NCBI RefSeq assembly: GCF_008729015.1
Contig: NZ_RKSM01000001.1
Coordinates: 2,232,001 to 2,296,000, forward strand
DNA: 64,000 nucleotides
Origin: Haloarcula sp. CBA1129
Lineage (GTDB): Archaea > Halobacteriota > Halobacteria > Halobacteriales > Haloarculaceae
Direction of reading: 5' to 3'
The notes under the pieces were generated by a model. It ran no database searches and was not told the DNA's origin. It worked only from the letters and a program-made list of their open reading frames with translations. Position numbers and translations under genes: made by a program. Shown here in pieces: positions 33,287 through 39,983 of this stretch (position 1 is its first letter; each line of letters begins with the position of its first letter).

Positions 33287-33592
33287 CTATGCCTCCCGGT
33301 GGACGCGGGTGACGTGGCCCCCACAGCCACACTGTTGGACGTACTCAGTCGTGATCGTATCACCGAACGCCTCCGCCAGCGCGTCGAACAGGTAGGTCTC
33401 AGGGTGGCCATGTGTGGCGTGGCTCACCAGATTGACGTGGTTCCCAGCCGTCGTCATCTCGACGGCGTCGATAGCCTGTTCGACGACCACGTCGGGGTCC
33501 GCAGCGTGTGCGGGCGTCTCTAGGTTCGCCGACCAAGAGTTATCGTGGACCTCGGTTGTAACCGGCGGCACGTCCTCGTGGGAATGGCTCAT
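33287..33592 (-). CDS. CGCGG-tail protein, candidate rSAM-modified RiPP
   Basis: 101 residues. A His/Asp-rich leader-like N-terminus and a short alpha-beta middle are followed by a C-terminal EYVQQCGCGGHVTRVHREA, with CGCGG at residues 88-92. I recall the name CGCGG-family rSAM-modified RiPP for such proteins. Its stop TAG directly touches the ATG of the radical SAM gene. The -39 CGAA-N4-TTCG site at 33631-33642 puts the pair under anaerobic control. The modification (thioether or other Cys cross-link) is unknown; a metal-binding protein that is not modified is the alternative. Confidence 0.78.
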   Translation of the reverse strand: MSHSHEDVPPVTTEVHDNSWSANLETPAHAADPDVVVEQAIDAVEMTTAGNHVNLVSHATHGHPETYLFDALAEAFGDTITTEYVQQCGCGGHVTRVHREA

Positions 33593-33630
33593 ATGTACCG
33601 GTTATCGGTGTGTGTCCCTCGGTCCTCTCC

Positions 33631-33642
33631 CGAAGATGTTCG
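33631..33642. promoter_or_regulatory. CGAA-N4-TTCG operator 2 (before CGCGG gene)
   Basis: CGAA GATG TTCG inside the 16-base CCCGAAGATGTTCGGG (33629-33644), whose outer arms are fully symmetric. Its near edge is 39 bases before the minus-strand ATG at 33592, the same distance as at operator 1. Confidence 0.78.
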
Positions 33643-33703
33643 GGTTATTATATTCAACGAACGGAAGAGAGTGATTCGTCCGAACGGCCTCTGTGGCACT
33701 ACG

Positions 33704-34117
33704 CTACGAGACCTGTTCGACGAGCCAGTCGAACTGCCTGTTCAGTTCTTTCGTGCGCTGTCGCGAGATGACAGTCGAGTCGATCATCTCGCCCAGTACC
33801 GGGAGATCGAGCGCATTGTACTCCGTGGTTGCCGTGACTTCGGTCCCGCCGTCGACGGCCTCGACCGTGTATTCTGTCATCATCGACTCGAAGATCCCCT
33901 GACGCTGTTCGTACCGCAGCACTGCATCAGTCTCGACGATTTCGAGGTCCAGTTCGATTTCGAAGAGTCCGACGCGGTTCGTGATGCCGAGGTCGTCCCC
34001 GTCGAGTGTCACCCCGTCGAACCCCGCCGCGCGCATGAACGGCGCCACGTCCGTTATCAGGGCAGTGACTGTCTCCGGGTCGGCCGGGACCGTCCGAGTC
34101 AGCGAAACGCGCTCCAT
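33704..34117 (-). CDS. SRPBCC (START/CoxG-like) family protein
   Basis: 137 residues. MERVSLTRTVPADPETVTALITDVAPFMRAAGFDGVTLDGDDLGI begins the helix-grip fold, and YTVEAVDGGTEVTATTEYNALDLPVLGEMIDSTVISRQRTKELNRQFDWLVEQV ends it with the long C-terminal helix. SRPBCC proteins bind small hydrophobic ligands; the exact ligand is unknown. ATG 34117 starts at the domain. A CGAA-N4-TTCG site lies 43 bases upstream (34160-34171). It precedes the CGCGG gene by 111 bases on the same strand but that gene has its own operator. Confidence 0.8.
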   Translation of the reverse strand: MERVSLTRTVPADPETVTALITDVAPFMRAAGFDGVTLDGDDLGITNRVGLFEIELDLEIVETDAVLRYEQRQGIFESMMTEYTVEAVDGGTEVTATTEYNALDLPVLGEMIDSTVISRQRTKELNRQFDWLVEQVS

Positions 34118-34159
34118 ATCAGACGGCGAGTGCCCGACGGAATAAGCGTTCGCCATACC

Positions 34160-34171
34160 CGAAGGTGTTCG
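34160..34171. promoter_or_regulatory. CGAA-N4-TTCG operator 3 (before SRPBCC gene)
   Basis: CGAA GGTG TTCG, near edge 43 bases before the SRPBCC start at 34117. It lies in the divergent spacer between SRPBCC and the bat-type HTH gene. Confidence 0.72.
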
Positions 34172-34244
34172 GCTCGATGGGCTTGTGTGGCCCAATACCG
34201 ACCTGACAGCACTCCCCAAGCTTCTTATCTCCATCCCGAATAGG

Positions 34245-34256
34245 CGAACATATTCG
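34245..34256. promoter_or_regulatory. CGAA-N4-TTCG operator 4 (upstream of bat-type HTH)
   Basis: CGAA CATA TTCG, 45 bases before ATG 34301, at the distance of the activating sites in this block. The centre is AT, so it could overlap the BRE/TATA region of one of the two divergent promoters. Confidence 0.72.
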
Positions 34257-34279
34257 GGAACACGGCCGCGGCGGTCGGA

Positions 34280-34291
34280 CGAATATATTCG
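34280..34291. promoter_or_regulatory. CGAA-N4-TTCG operator 5 (overlaps HTH gene start region)
   Basis: CGAA TATA TTCG ending 9-10 bases before ATG 34301. At this place a bound protein would block rather than activate transcription, suggesting autorepression of the downstream regulator. Confidence 0.68.
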
Positions 34292-34300
34292 GATACACCA

Positions 34301-34936
34301 ATGCCACACGCAGAACTCACGCTCACGATTCCAGACGAGATCTGGATCGGCGACGTTTCGCGAACGTACGACGACGCGACGTTTCGGATCCTGTCCGCGC
34401 TCCCGGGCGAGGACTCCGGCGTGGGATTAGCCGAAATCACGTCGGACGACCTCCCCGCAGTTCTCCGTGACATCGAGAACCGGGAGTCTGTTACCACGCT
34501 GGAGATCCTCTCACATAGGGACGACAGCGCACTGGTCCAGTTCGAGACGTCGATGCCGCTCCTCCTCTTCCCGGTTCAGGGCTCAGGCGTCCCGCTAGAG
34601 ATGCCGTTCACGCTAGCTGACGGCGAGGCCGTCTGGGAGATATCAGCACCGCAGGAGCGTCTCTCCGAGCTCGGCGAACAACTGGAGGAGTTCGGCATCT
34701 CCTTCAGCGTCGACCGCATCCAGCAACACCTCGAAACAGAGCAAGTACTGACCGAAAGCCAGCTCGAACTGGTTCAGGAGGCCATCGACGCGGGCTACTA
34801 CGACACGCCGCGGGAATGCTCGCTCACGGAGCTGGCGGACCGCGTCGGTATCGCGAAGTCGACCTGCAGCGAGACGCTCCACCGCGCGGAAGAGCAGATA
34901 CTGAAACAGTTCGTTTCGGACCTCCCCGGACGGTGA
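34301..34936 (+). CDS. Bat-type HTH transcriptional regulator (second)
   Basis: 211 residues. The C-terminal HTH_10 LTESQLELVQEAIDAGYYDTPRECSLTELADRVGIAKSTCSETLHRAEEQILKQF (about residues 150-205) is intact. The N-terminal part (residues 1-145) is an alpha-beta sensor without the four-cysteine set of the regulator at 31500; it may sense another signal. Two CGAA-N4-TTCG sites sit before its start. It is divergent from the SRPBCC gene and may repress itself. Confidence 0.83.
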   Translation: MPHAELTLTIPDEIWIGDVSRTYDDATFRILSALPGEDSGVGLAEITSDDLPAVLRDIENRESVTTLEILSHRDDSALVQFETSMPLLLFPVQGSGVPLEMPFTLADGEAVWEISAPQERLSELGEQLEEFGISFSVDRIQQHLETEQVLTESQLELVQEAIDAGYYDTPRECSLTELADRVGIAKSTCSETLHRAEEQILKQFVSDLPGR

Positions 34937-34983
34937 CGGGAAGTCGAAGCGCGTAATACGCGCCTCTGTGAGAGGTACGACAT

Positions 34984-35547
34984 ATGAGTTCCGACGCGGC
35001 CGACGAGACGCACGAAAACGCCCGACAGGAAGTCATCGCAGTGGATGCCGATGACAACGAGGAAGGGCTGGTCAATCGGCTCGACGCCCACACCGGTGAG
35101 GGGGTTCGCCACCGCGCCTTTACCGCCTTGCTGTTCGATGAGAACGACCGAGTCCTGCTCGCACAGCGCGCCGCGAACAAACGCCTCTGGGACACCCACT
35201 GGGACGGCACCGTCGCCTCCCACCCGGTCGAGGGCCAGACACAGGTCGAAGCCACCGAGGAGCGGCTCGAAGAGGAACTGGGTATCGACCCCTCGCAGTA
35301 CGGGGACCTCCGCGTGACCGACCGGTTCGAGTACAAGCGCTACTACGAGAACGCCGGCCTCGAATGGGAAGTGTGTGCGGTGCTACAGGCCACGCTCCAC
35401 GACACCTCACTGGACCCCAATCCCGAGGAAGTCGACGGCCTCATGTGGGTCCCATACGAGCGACTGCGCGAACATCCCGAGTACTACCGCCAGCTCCGTC
35501 TCTGTCCTTGGTTCGAGATCGCGATGCGCCGTGACGAGGAGCGGTAG
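34984..35547 (+). CDS. idi: Type 1 isopentenyl-diphosphate isomerase-like Nudix protein, catalytic Cys missing
   Basis: 187 residues, Nudix fold: HRAFTALLFDENDRVLLAQRA, then EATEERLEEELGI as the Nudix helix. The acid pair used in catalysis is present in GLEWEVCAV (Glu-x-Glu near residue 127), but the position of the active-site cysteine (SVCGHP in E. coli Idi) reads TVASHP, giving Ala78. The family length and other motifs are normal, so it either isomerises poorly, acts on another isoprenoid, or is a Nudix relative. Its place by the anaerobic block may be chance; it starts 47 bases after the HTH gene. Confidence 0.78.
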   Translation: MSSDAADETHENARQEVIAVDADDNEEGLVNRLDAHTGEGVRHRAFTALLFDENDRVLLAQRAANKRLWDTHWDGTVASHPVEGQTQVEATEERLEEELGIDPSQYGDLRVTDRFEYKRYYENAGLEWEVCAVLQATLHDTSLDPNPEEVDGLMWVPYERLREHPEYYRQLRLCPWFEIAMRRDEER

Positions 35548-35611
35548 GTCGGCCCCGCCACCGCGGCGTCACGGCCCCCCTTCTTTTCGGCCCGGCCGCC
35601 CAACCCCGGGT

Positions 35612-36310
35612 ATGGACGTGCCGCTCTATGACTCCCTCGACGGGCAGGTCGCCCTCGTCACCGGAGCGACGCGGGGCATCGGGAAGGCAATCGCCGACGG
35701 GCTGGTCGACCTTGACGCGACCGTGTACGCCGGTGCGCGCGACACCGACGATATCGAGGCATCGGACCGCCACGCCGTCGAACTCGACGTGACCGACGAC
35801 GAGGGGATGGTCGCCGCCGTCGACCGCATCGAGCGCGAGCAGGGTCGACTCGACGTGCTGGTCAACAACGCCGGCGTGATGGACTCGCGGGAACCGCTCG
35901 ACACGATGCCGACCGACGTTATCGACCACACTCTCGACACGAACCTCCGAGGGGCGGTTCTCATGACAAAGTCTGCCCTCCCGCTGTTGCTGGCAGACGA
36001 GGGCGGCCGCGTGGTTACCATGTCCTCCGGCTTAGGGGCCATCACAGAGAGCCAATCGGGCGGAACACCGGCCTACCGCATCTCGAAGACCGGCGTCAAC
36101 GGGCTGACGAAGTATCTCGACGGCGAGTACGCGGCTGATGGCCTCATCGCCAACTCGGTGTGCCCGGGCTACGTCCAGACGGACATGACTGAAGAGAGCG
36201 CCCCGCGGACGCCCGAGAAAGGGGCCGAAACACCGGTCTGGCTCGCTCGCTTCCGACCCGATGCACCAAGCGGACGGTTCTGGCGTGACAGAGCCGAAAT
36301 CGAGTGGTAA
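35612..36310 (+). CDS. Short-chain dehydrogenase/reductase
   Basis: 232 residues, classical SDR. TGATRGIGKA (Rossmann, about residue 17), NNAGVMD, MSSG and the YRISK catalytic Tyr/Lys pair (about residue 155) are all present, with PGYVQTDM after the active site. It reduces or oxidises an unknown small alcohol/ketone with NAD(P)H. Spaced 64 bases after idi, it may be in the same transcript. ATG 35612 gives the usual short N-terminus before the Rossmann motif. Confidence 0.9.
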   Translation: MDVPLYDSLDGQVALVTGATRGIGKAIADGLVDLDATVYAGARDTDDIEASDRHAVELDVTDDEGMVAAVDRIEREQGRLDVLVNNAGVMDSREPLDTMPTDVIDHTLDTNLRGAVLMTKSALPLLLADEGGRVVTMSSGLGAITESQSGGTPAYRISKTGVNGLTKYLDGEYAADGLIANSVCPGYVQTDMTEESAPRTPEKGAETPVWLARFRPDAPSGRFWRDRAEIEW

Positions 36311-36319
36311 CGGTCGCGG

Positions 36320-38056
36320 TCAATCAGCGTTCTCAGTGCGGGCCGCCGCCTCGTCCGTCGCGTGGGCGGGCTCTGCCGCCGGCAGTTGCAGTTCCACAGT
36401 CGTTCCCGGCTCGTCCGTAGCAGGGAACGACATCCGGCCGCCGAGGTTCCGGACGATCCAGTTGACGAGCCAGAGCCCGACACCGGAACCGTGTTTGAGC
36501 GGCGTTTCGGTTCCCGAACGGATGACCTCGCGCTCGTGGTCGGTGATACCGGGGCCGTTGTCGTGAACGGCCAGACGGACGCCCGGCGTTCCGTCGGTCC
36601 GTATCGCCGTAATATCGACCTCGGCGAGATCGGCGTCAGCCGCCCGATGTTCAACGGCGTTCTCGACCAGTTCCTCCAGTGCGATACGGATCGACGGACC
36701 GCCCTGTATCCAGAGATCATCCTCGCAGGAGAGCGTGATCGCCACGTCGGGGTGACGGTCTCGGGCATCGCTCACGACTGATGCCAGCAGCTTCTGAAGT
36801 ACTGTCGGGCTGTGCTGTTCGGTCTCCAGAGCTTCGGTGACTCGGCCGATCTTGTTGCTGCGGTCGACAATGTCGTCGACTGTGCTGATAATACGGTTGA
36901 GTCGCTCGCGTTCGTCAGCATCGGCCGTATCCCGAAGCAGATCCGCGTTCCCCTTGACGACGTTCATCTCGTTTCGGATGTCGTGACGGAGCAAGCGGTT
37001 GAGCACGTCCAGCCGCTGTTCGCGCTGTCGCCGCTCCGTAATATCCCGGAGACTGATGAGATGGCCCGAGACGACGCCGTACGCGCGGTACAGTGGTATC
37101 ACGCGCACGTCGTAGTACCGAACGCCGCCGTCGTGTTCGAGAGCCGTCTCGGTCTGCGTTCGCTCACCGGGGCCGGGGACTGTCTCGGCGAGTGCGGGTC
37201 GCACACGCGGTAGCGAACAGCCCAGAAGTGCGTTCTGGTCACCGTCGAACAGCGCCGTGGCGGCCGCGTTGACATCGACGATGCGGCGCTCGTCGTCGAC
37301 GATAATGACCAGATCGTCCATTTCCGTGAAGATGGCTTCCCGACCCAGTTCTCTGGTCACCGGTGCCACGTCGAGTAGTTGCCCACGGAGGATTGCAACC
37401 GAGAGGACAGCCCCCGACGCGACGTACCCGAGACTCGTCGGGTTGAAGGCGATCGGCAACACGCCAAGCACGAACAGCGTCTGGATAACCGTCGGGACAG
37501 TGATAGCGAGCAGCAGTGCAAGCCCCTGTCCCTGAAACACCTGATTCGACCGGAACAGCATCCGCAACAGGAGGACACTGCCGGCGAGGATTAGCAGCAA
37601 GATGTAGGACATGTGCCCCCAATACAGAATTTCGTACGCGGGAACAAGCGCGACTGACGATGTGGAGACGGATTGGGTCCCGTGACCTGACCAGATGAGT
37701 CCGTGGGCATGATTCGACCACACGAGCGTGACAAACACCGCCGGTTCGACGACCAACAGTGCTGTTCGGCGTTGCGTGAGCCAGTGTGGGTGCCCCGTGT
37801 ACTCGATAACCGTCACGAGCCACGCGACAGGGATGATGACCGAGAGCGTCAACTGTGTCTGGACGAGTCGCTCCATGGTGGATAAGCCCGGCACAGCGAG
37901 TTCGATACCGTACGTAACGGCCCAGAGACTCGCCGCGACGACGAACACCGCCAGCGGTCCCGCACTCGGTCGGTCCCGGTGGAGCCACACCAGAAAGGCG
38001 ACGCCCATACCGACGACACCCGACAGTAAAACGACAGTAAGCGGCGACAGGACCAT
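36320..38056 (-). CDS. Membrane sensor histidine kinase (7TM N-terminus, PAS)
   Basis: 578 residues. Seven hydrophobic helices fill residues 1-215 (the histidine-kinase N-terminal 7TM region), a PAS domain is near residues 235-345 (DLVIIVDDERRIVDVN), the phospho-acceptor H-box LNRLLRHDIRNEMNVVKGNADLL is near 355, and the ATPase has ELVENAVEHR, DNGPGITD and HGSGVGLWLV (about 445-560). It senses an unknown membrane or extracellular signal. No response regulator is adjacent, so it is an orphan kinase. It converges with the SDR gene. Confidence 0.92.
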   Translation of the reverse strand: MVLSPLTVVLLSGVVGMGVAFLVWLHRDRPSAGPLAVFVVAASLWAVTYGIELAVPGLSTMERLVQTQLTLSVIIPVAWLVTVIEYTGHPHWLTQRRTALLVVEPAVFVTLVWSNHAHGLIWSGHGTQSVSTSSVALVPAYEILYWGHMSYILLLILAGSVLLLRMLFRSNQVFQGQGLALLLAITVPTVIQTLFVLGVLPIAFNPTSLGYVASGAVLSVAILRGQLLDVAPVTRELGREAIFTEMDDLVIIVDDERRIVDVNAAATALFDGDQNALLGCSLPRVRPALAETVPGPGERTQTETALEHDGGVRYYDVRVIPLYRAYGVVSGHLISLRDITERRQREQRLDVLNRLLRHDIRNEMNVVKGNADLLRDTADADERERLNRIISTVDDIVDRSNKIGRVTEALETEQHSPTVLQKLLASVVSDARDRHPDVAITLSCEDDLWIQGGPSIRIALEELVENAVEHRAADADLAEVDITAIRTDGTPGVRLAVHDNGPGITDHEREVIRSGTETPLKHGSGVGLWLVNWIVRNLGGRMSFPATDEPGTTVELQLPAAEPAHATDEAAARTENAD

Positions 38057-38098
38057 TCAGTAGCGTAGTAATGGCGTCCCAGACATAACTATTCCCGG

Positions 38099-38443
38099 TC
38101 ACTCCGATTGTGAGCGAACCGCAGACCACACGGCAAGAGCACCAAGCGCGAACGCCGGAACAAGCGGGAGCGTGAGATAGGCGTCCCGGAGTGTGAGTCC
38201 AAAGCTACTGATAACACTCTGGGCGGACGGCAAGAGCAAAATTGCGCCGGGAACGAGCAGAAACGCCACGCCGATCATCCCGACGAGAAGCCACCCACTC
38301 GTCCCGAACTCGGGACCGTCGGCCGCTGCCGTCCCTGTCTCACTGTCCGCCCGAGGGGCGTCTGCGGACTGTGGCTCCGTGTCAGGACGATGGACGTAGC
38401 CGGACTCGTCGTCACCCATCAACACGCACCCCGTCGCGCCCAT
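38099..38443 (-). CDS. Two-helix membrane protein of unknown function
   Basis: 114 residues. The polar acidic N-terminus (about 50 residues) is followed by helices near 52-72 and 85-107. No family is recognised. It lies 42 bases upstream-side of the sensor kinase gene on the same strand and may be co-transcribed with it. Confidence 0.6.
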   Translation of the reverse strand: MGATGCVLMGDDESGYVHRPDTEPQSADAPRADSETGTAAADGPEFGTSGWLLVGMIGVAFLLVPGAILLLPSAQSVISSFGLTLRDAYLTLPLVPAFALGALAVWSAVRSQSE

Positions 38444-38548
38444 GTAAACGATGACGTCACGATAGGACCACCTCCAGTAATGCCGACGGAACAGCGTGGC
38501 TGCATATCTCGGAATCAGGCAAGCGAGCGCAAAACGCTAACGGTCCCG
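38444..38548. other. Short spacer before the zinc-finger gene
   Basis: Within the 384 bases from 38444 to 38827, this part (to 38548) has no coding signal. The rest holds the small zinc-finger gene (38549-38713) and a bidirectional promoter region (38714-38827). Confidence 0.5.
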
Positions 38549-38713
38549 CTACTGCGACAGACCGGGGGTTTCCTGACTCGAGATGTCACGCAGGCTCATC
38601 CGATGTCCGCTGGCAGAAGCGTGTGCGTCCCGCTGACCCTCCGCGACCGACGAGTCTTCGTACAGTCCCTCGAACGCACACTCATGGCAGACGACGTGGT
38701 ATCTCCCAGCCAT
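38549..38713 (-). CDS. Small zinc-finger-like protein
   Basis: 54 residues on the minus strand, from ATG 38713 to TAG at 38549-38551. It reads MAGRYHVVCHECAFEGLYED then DAHASASGHRMSLRDI. The Cys-x2-Cys near the start and the later paired histidines (HASASGH) form a one-finger Cys2-His2-like zinc site common in tiny haloarchaeal proteins. A TTAAAATATA box 25 bases upstream (38733-38742) fits a leaderless start. DNA-binding or regulatory work is plausible but unproven. Confidence 0.72.
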   Translation of the reverse strand: MAGRYHVVCHECAFEGLYEDSSVAEGQRDAHASASGHRMSLRDISSQETPGLSQ

Positions 38714-38827
38714 ACATTTTCTTTCTTTACACTATATTTTAAGCCTACCGCTTTCAGATATTATATATGTATTGCAGTCACGCAAGCGGTCGTCAGAGTA
38801 TTTATCCACCGCGGCCGTTGGACTAGT
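38714..38827. promoter_or_regulatory. Bidirectional AT-rich promoter region
   Basis: Between the divergent zinc-finger and moaB-like genes. A TATA element for the minus strand is at 38733-38742, and one for the plus strand is near 38797-38807 (AGTATTTATCC), about 25 bases before ATG 38828. The centre (38740-38770) is the most AT-rich stretch in this part. Both genes would be leaderless. Confidence 0.6.
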
Positions 38828-39778
38828 ATGGTGGATTTCCAGTCCCGCGACACACGCCGGGGCCCGACTGACGGGGAAGACGACGAGACAGGTGAAGGCG
38901 AAACGGGGGACAACGAGGAATCCGCAGCGGTCGATACTGACACTGAGGCATCTACTTCAGAGCCCAGCGAAGCAGCGGATACAGCGGCGGGAAACGACGA
39001 CGTAGCAGCCAGTGAGGGCGACGGTACAGAGCCGGCCGCGGTAGCCGACACGACGGGAGACAGTGATCAGACCGCAGCAGAGCCTGAAACCGACAGCGCT
39101 GTCACAGAACGAATCGACGAGGCGGCAGAGCAAAGCAGAGACAGCCAGCCAACGGACGACACACAGAACACCGAGAGAGTTGATGATTCGAGGCAGGAAC
39201 CTCACGACGAACCCCACCCTGAGACACAAGCAACCACCCGACCGACGGAGACACCGCAGGGCGAGACGGCTCCGACAACGCAGACAGTGACCCAGAGCGA
39301 CGCGTCACAGGAACAGTCAGTTGCCGTCGCCGTCGTCACGGTCGGGACGACGACGGAGGAGGGCGACCCCACGGGCGAAGCGGTCGAGACAGCACTCGAA
39401 GCGGCCGGACAGGACGTCACAGCCCGTGAGCGCCTACAAGGAGGCTACGACAGCATCCAAGGGGCCGTCGACAGACTGGTCGGGCGCGACGACGTGGAAG
39501 TCGTCGTCACCGCAGGGGGCCTCGGTGTCGCCCCGTCGGAGCAGACTCTCGAAGCGGTCCACCCGCTGTTCGAAAAAGCCCTGCCGGGATTCGAGGAGGT
39601 GTACCGGGGCCTCCTGTTCGAACAACAGGGCACCGGTGTCATCACCGTCCGTGCGACTGCCGGAATCGCCGGCGGGACGCCAGTGTTCTGTTTGCCCGCG
39701 GACCCAGCGGCCGCACGGATCGCTATCGACGAGATCATCGCGGCGGAGGCCGGGAATCTCGTCGCCGAACTTCCCTGA
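38828..39778 (+). CDS. moaB: Molybdopterin-binding MoaB/Mog-like protein with long acidic N-terminus
   Basis: 316 residues. The C-terminal half (about residues 155-316) is a MogA/MoaB domain: VAVAVVTVGTTTEEGDPTGEAVETALEAAG, VVTAGGLGVAPSEQTLEAVHPLF and TAGIAGGTPVFCLPADPAAARIAIDEI. It prepares molybdopterin for metal insertion. Residues 1-150 are low-complexity, Glu/Asp/Thr/Ser/Gln-rich and without hydrophobic core, so probably disordered. The start ATG 38828 fits the TATA box 25 bases upstream. It sits a few kilobases from the nitrate-type regulon, where Mo-cofactor would be used. Confidence 0.85.
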   Translation: MVDFQSRDTRRGPTDGEDDETGEGETGDNEESAAVDTDTEASTSEPSEAADTAAGNDDVAASEGDGTEPAAVADTTGDSDQTAAEPETDSAVTERIDEAAEQSRDSQPTDDTQNTERVDDSRQEPHDEPHPETQATTRPTETPQGETAPTTQTVTQSDASQEQSVAVAVVTVGTTTEEGDPTGEAVETALEAAGQDVTARERLQGGYDSIQGAVDRLVGRDDVEVVVTAGGLGVAPSEQTLEAVHPLFEKALPGFEEVYRGLLFEQQGTGVITVRATAGIAGGTPVFCLPADPAAARIAIDEIIAAEAGNLVAELP

Positions 39779-39904
39779 GTCGGCCCAGCGGATTCGTGGT
39801 ATCAGTCTTGTGTCCGTTTAGCCGGCTTACTGCGATATTTTCCGGTACGTCACGGGTCGCTGATTTTTCCACGTTCAGTGGATGTTTCTCCGCGATATCG
39901 GCCG

Positions 39905-39918
39905 TTTAAACGTTTAAA
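39905..39918. promoter_or_regulatory. Perfect 14-bp palindrome TTTAAACGTTTAAA
   Basis: A self-complementary AT-rich 14-mer in a GC-rich genome, 66 bases before the ATG of the Tat-exported beta-propeller gene. It could serve as an operator or a TATA/BRE region. Confidence 0.5.
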
Positions 39919-39983
39919 TCGCCGTGAAAGGTCGTTAACTGCGTCCCCCATTGAAGTGCAGACAGCCCACAGGCTCGGGTGTC

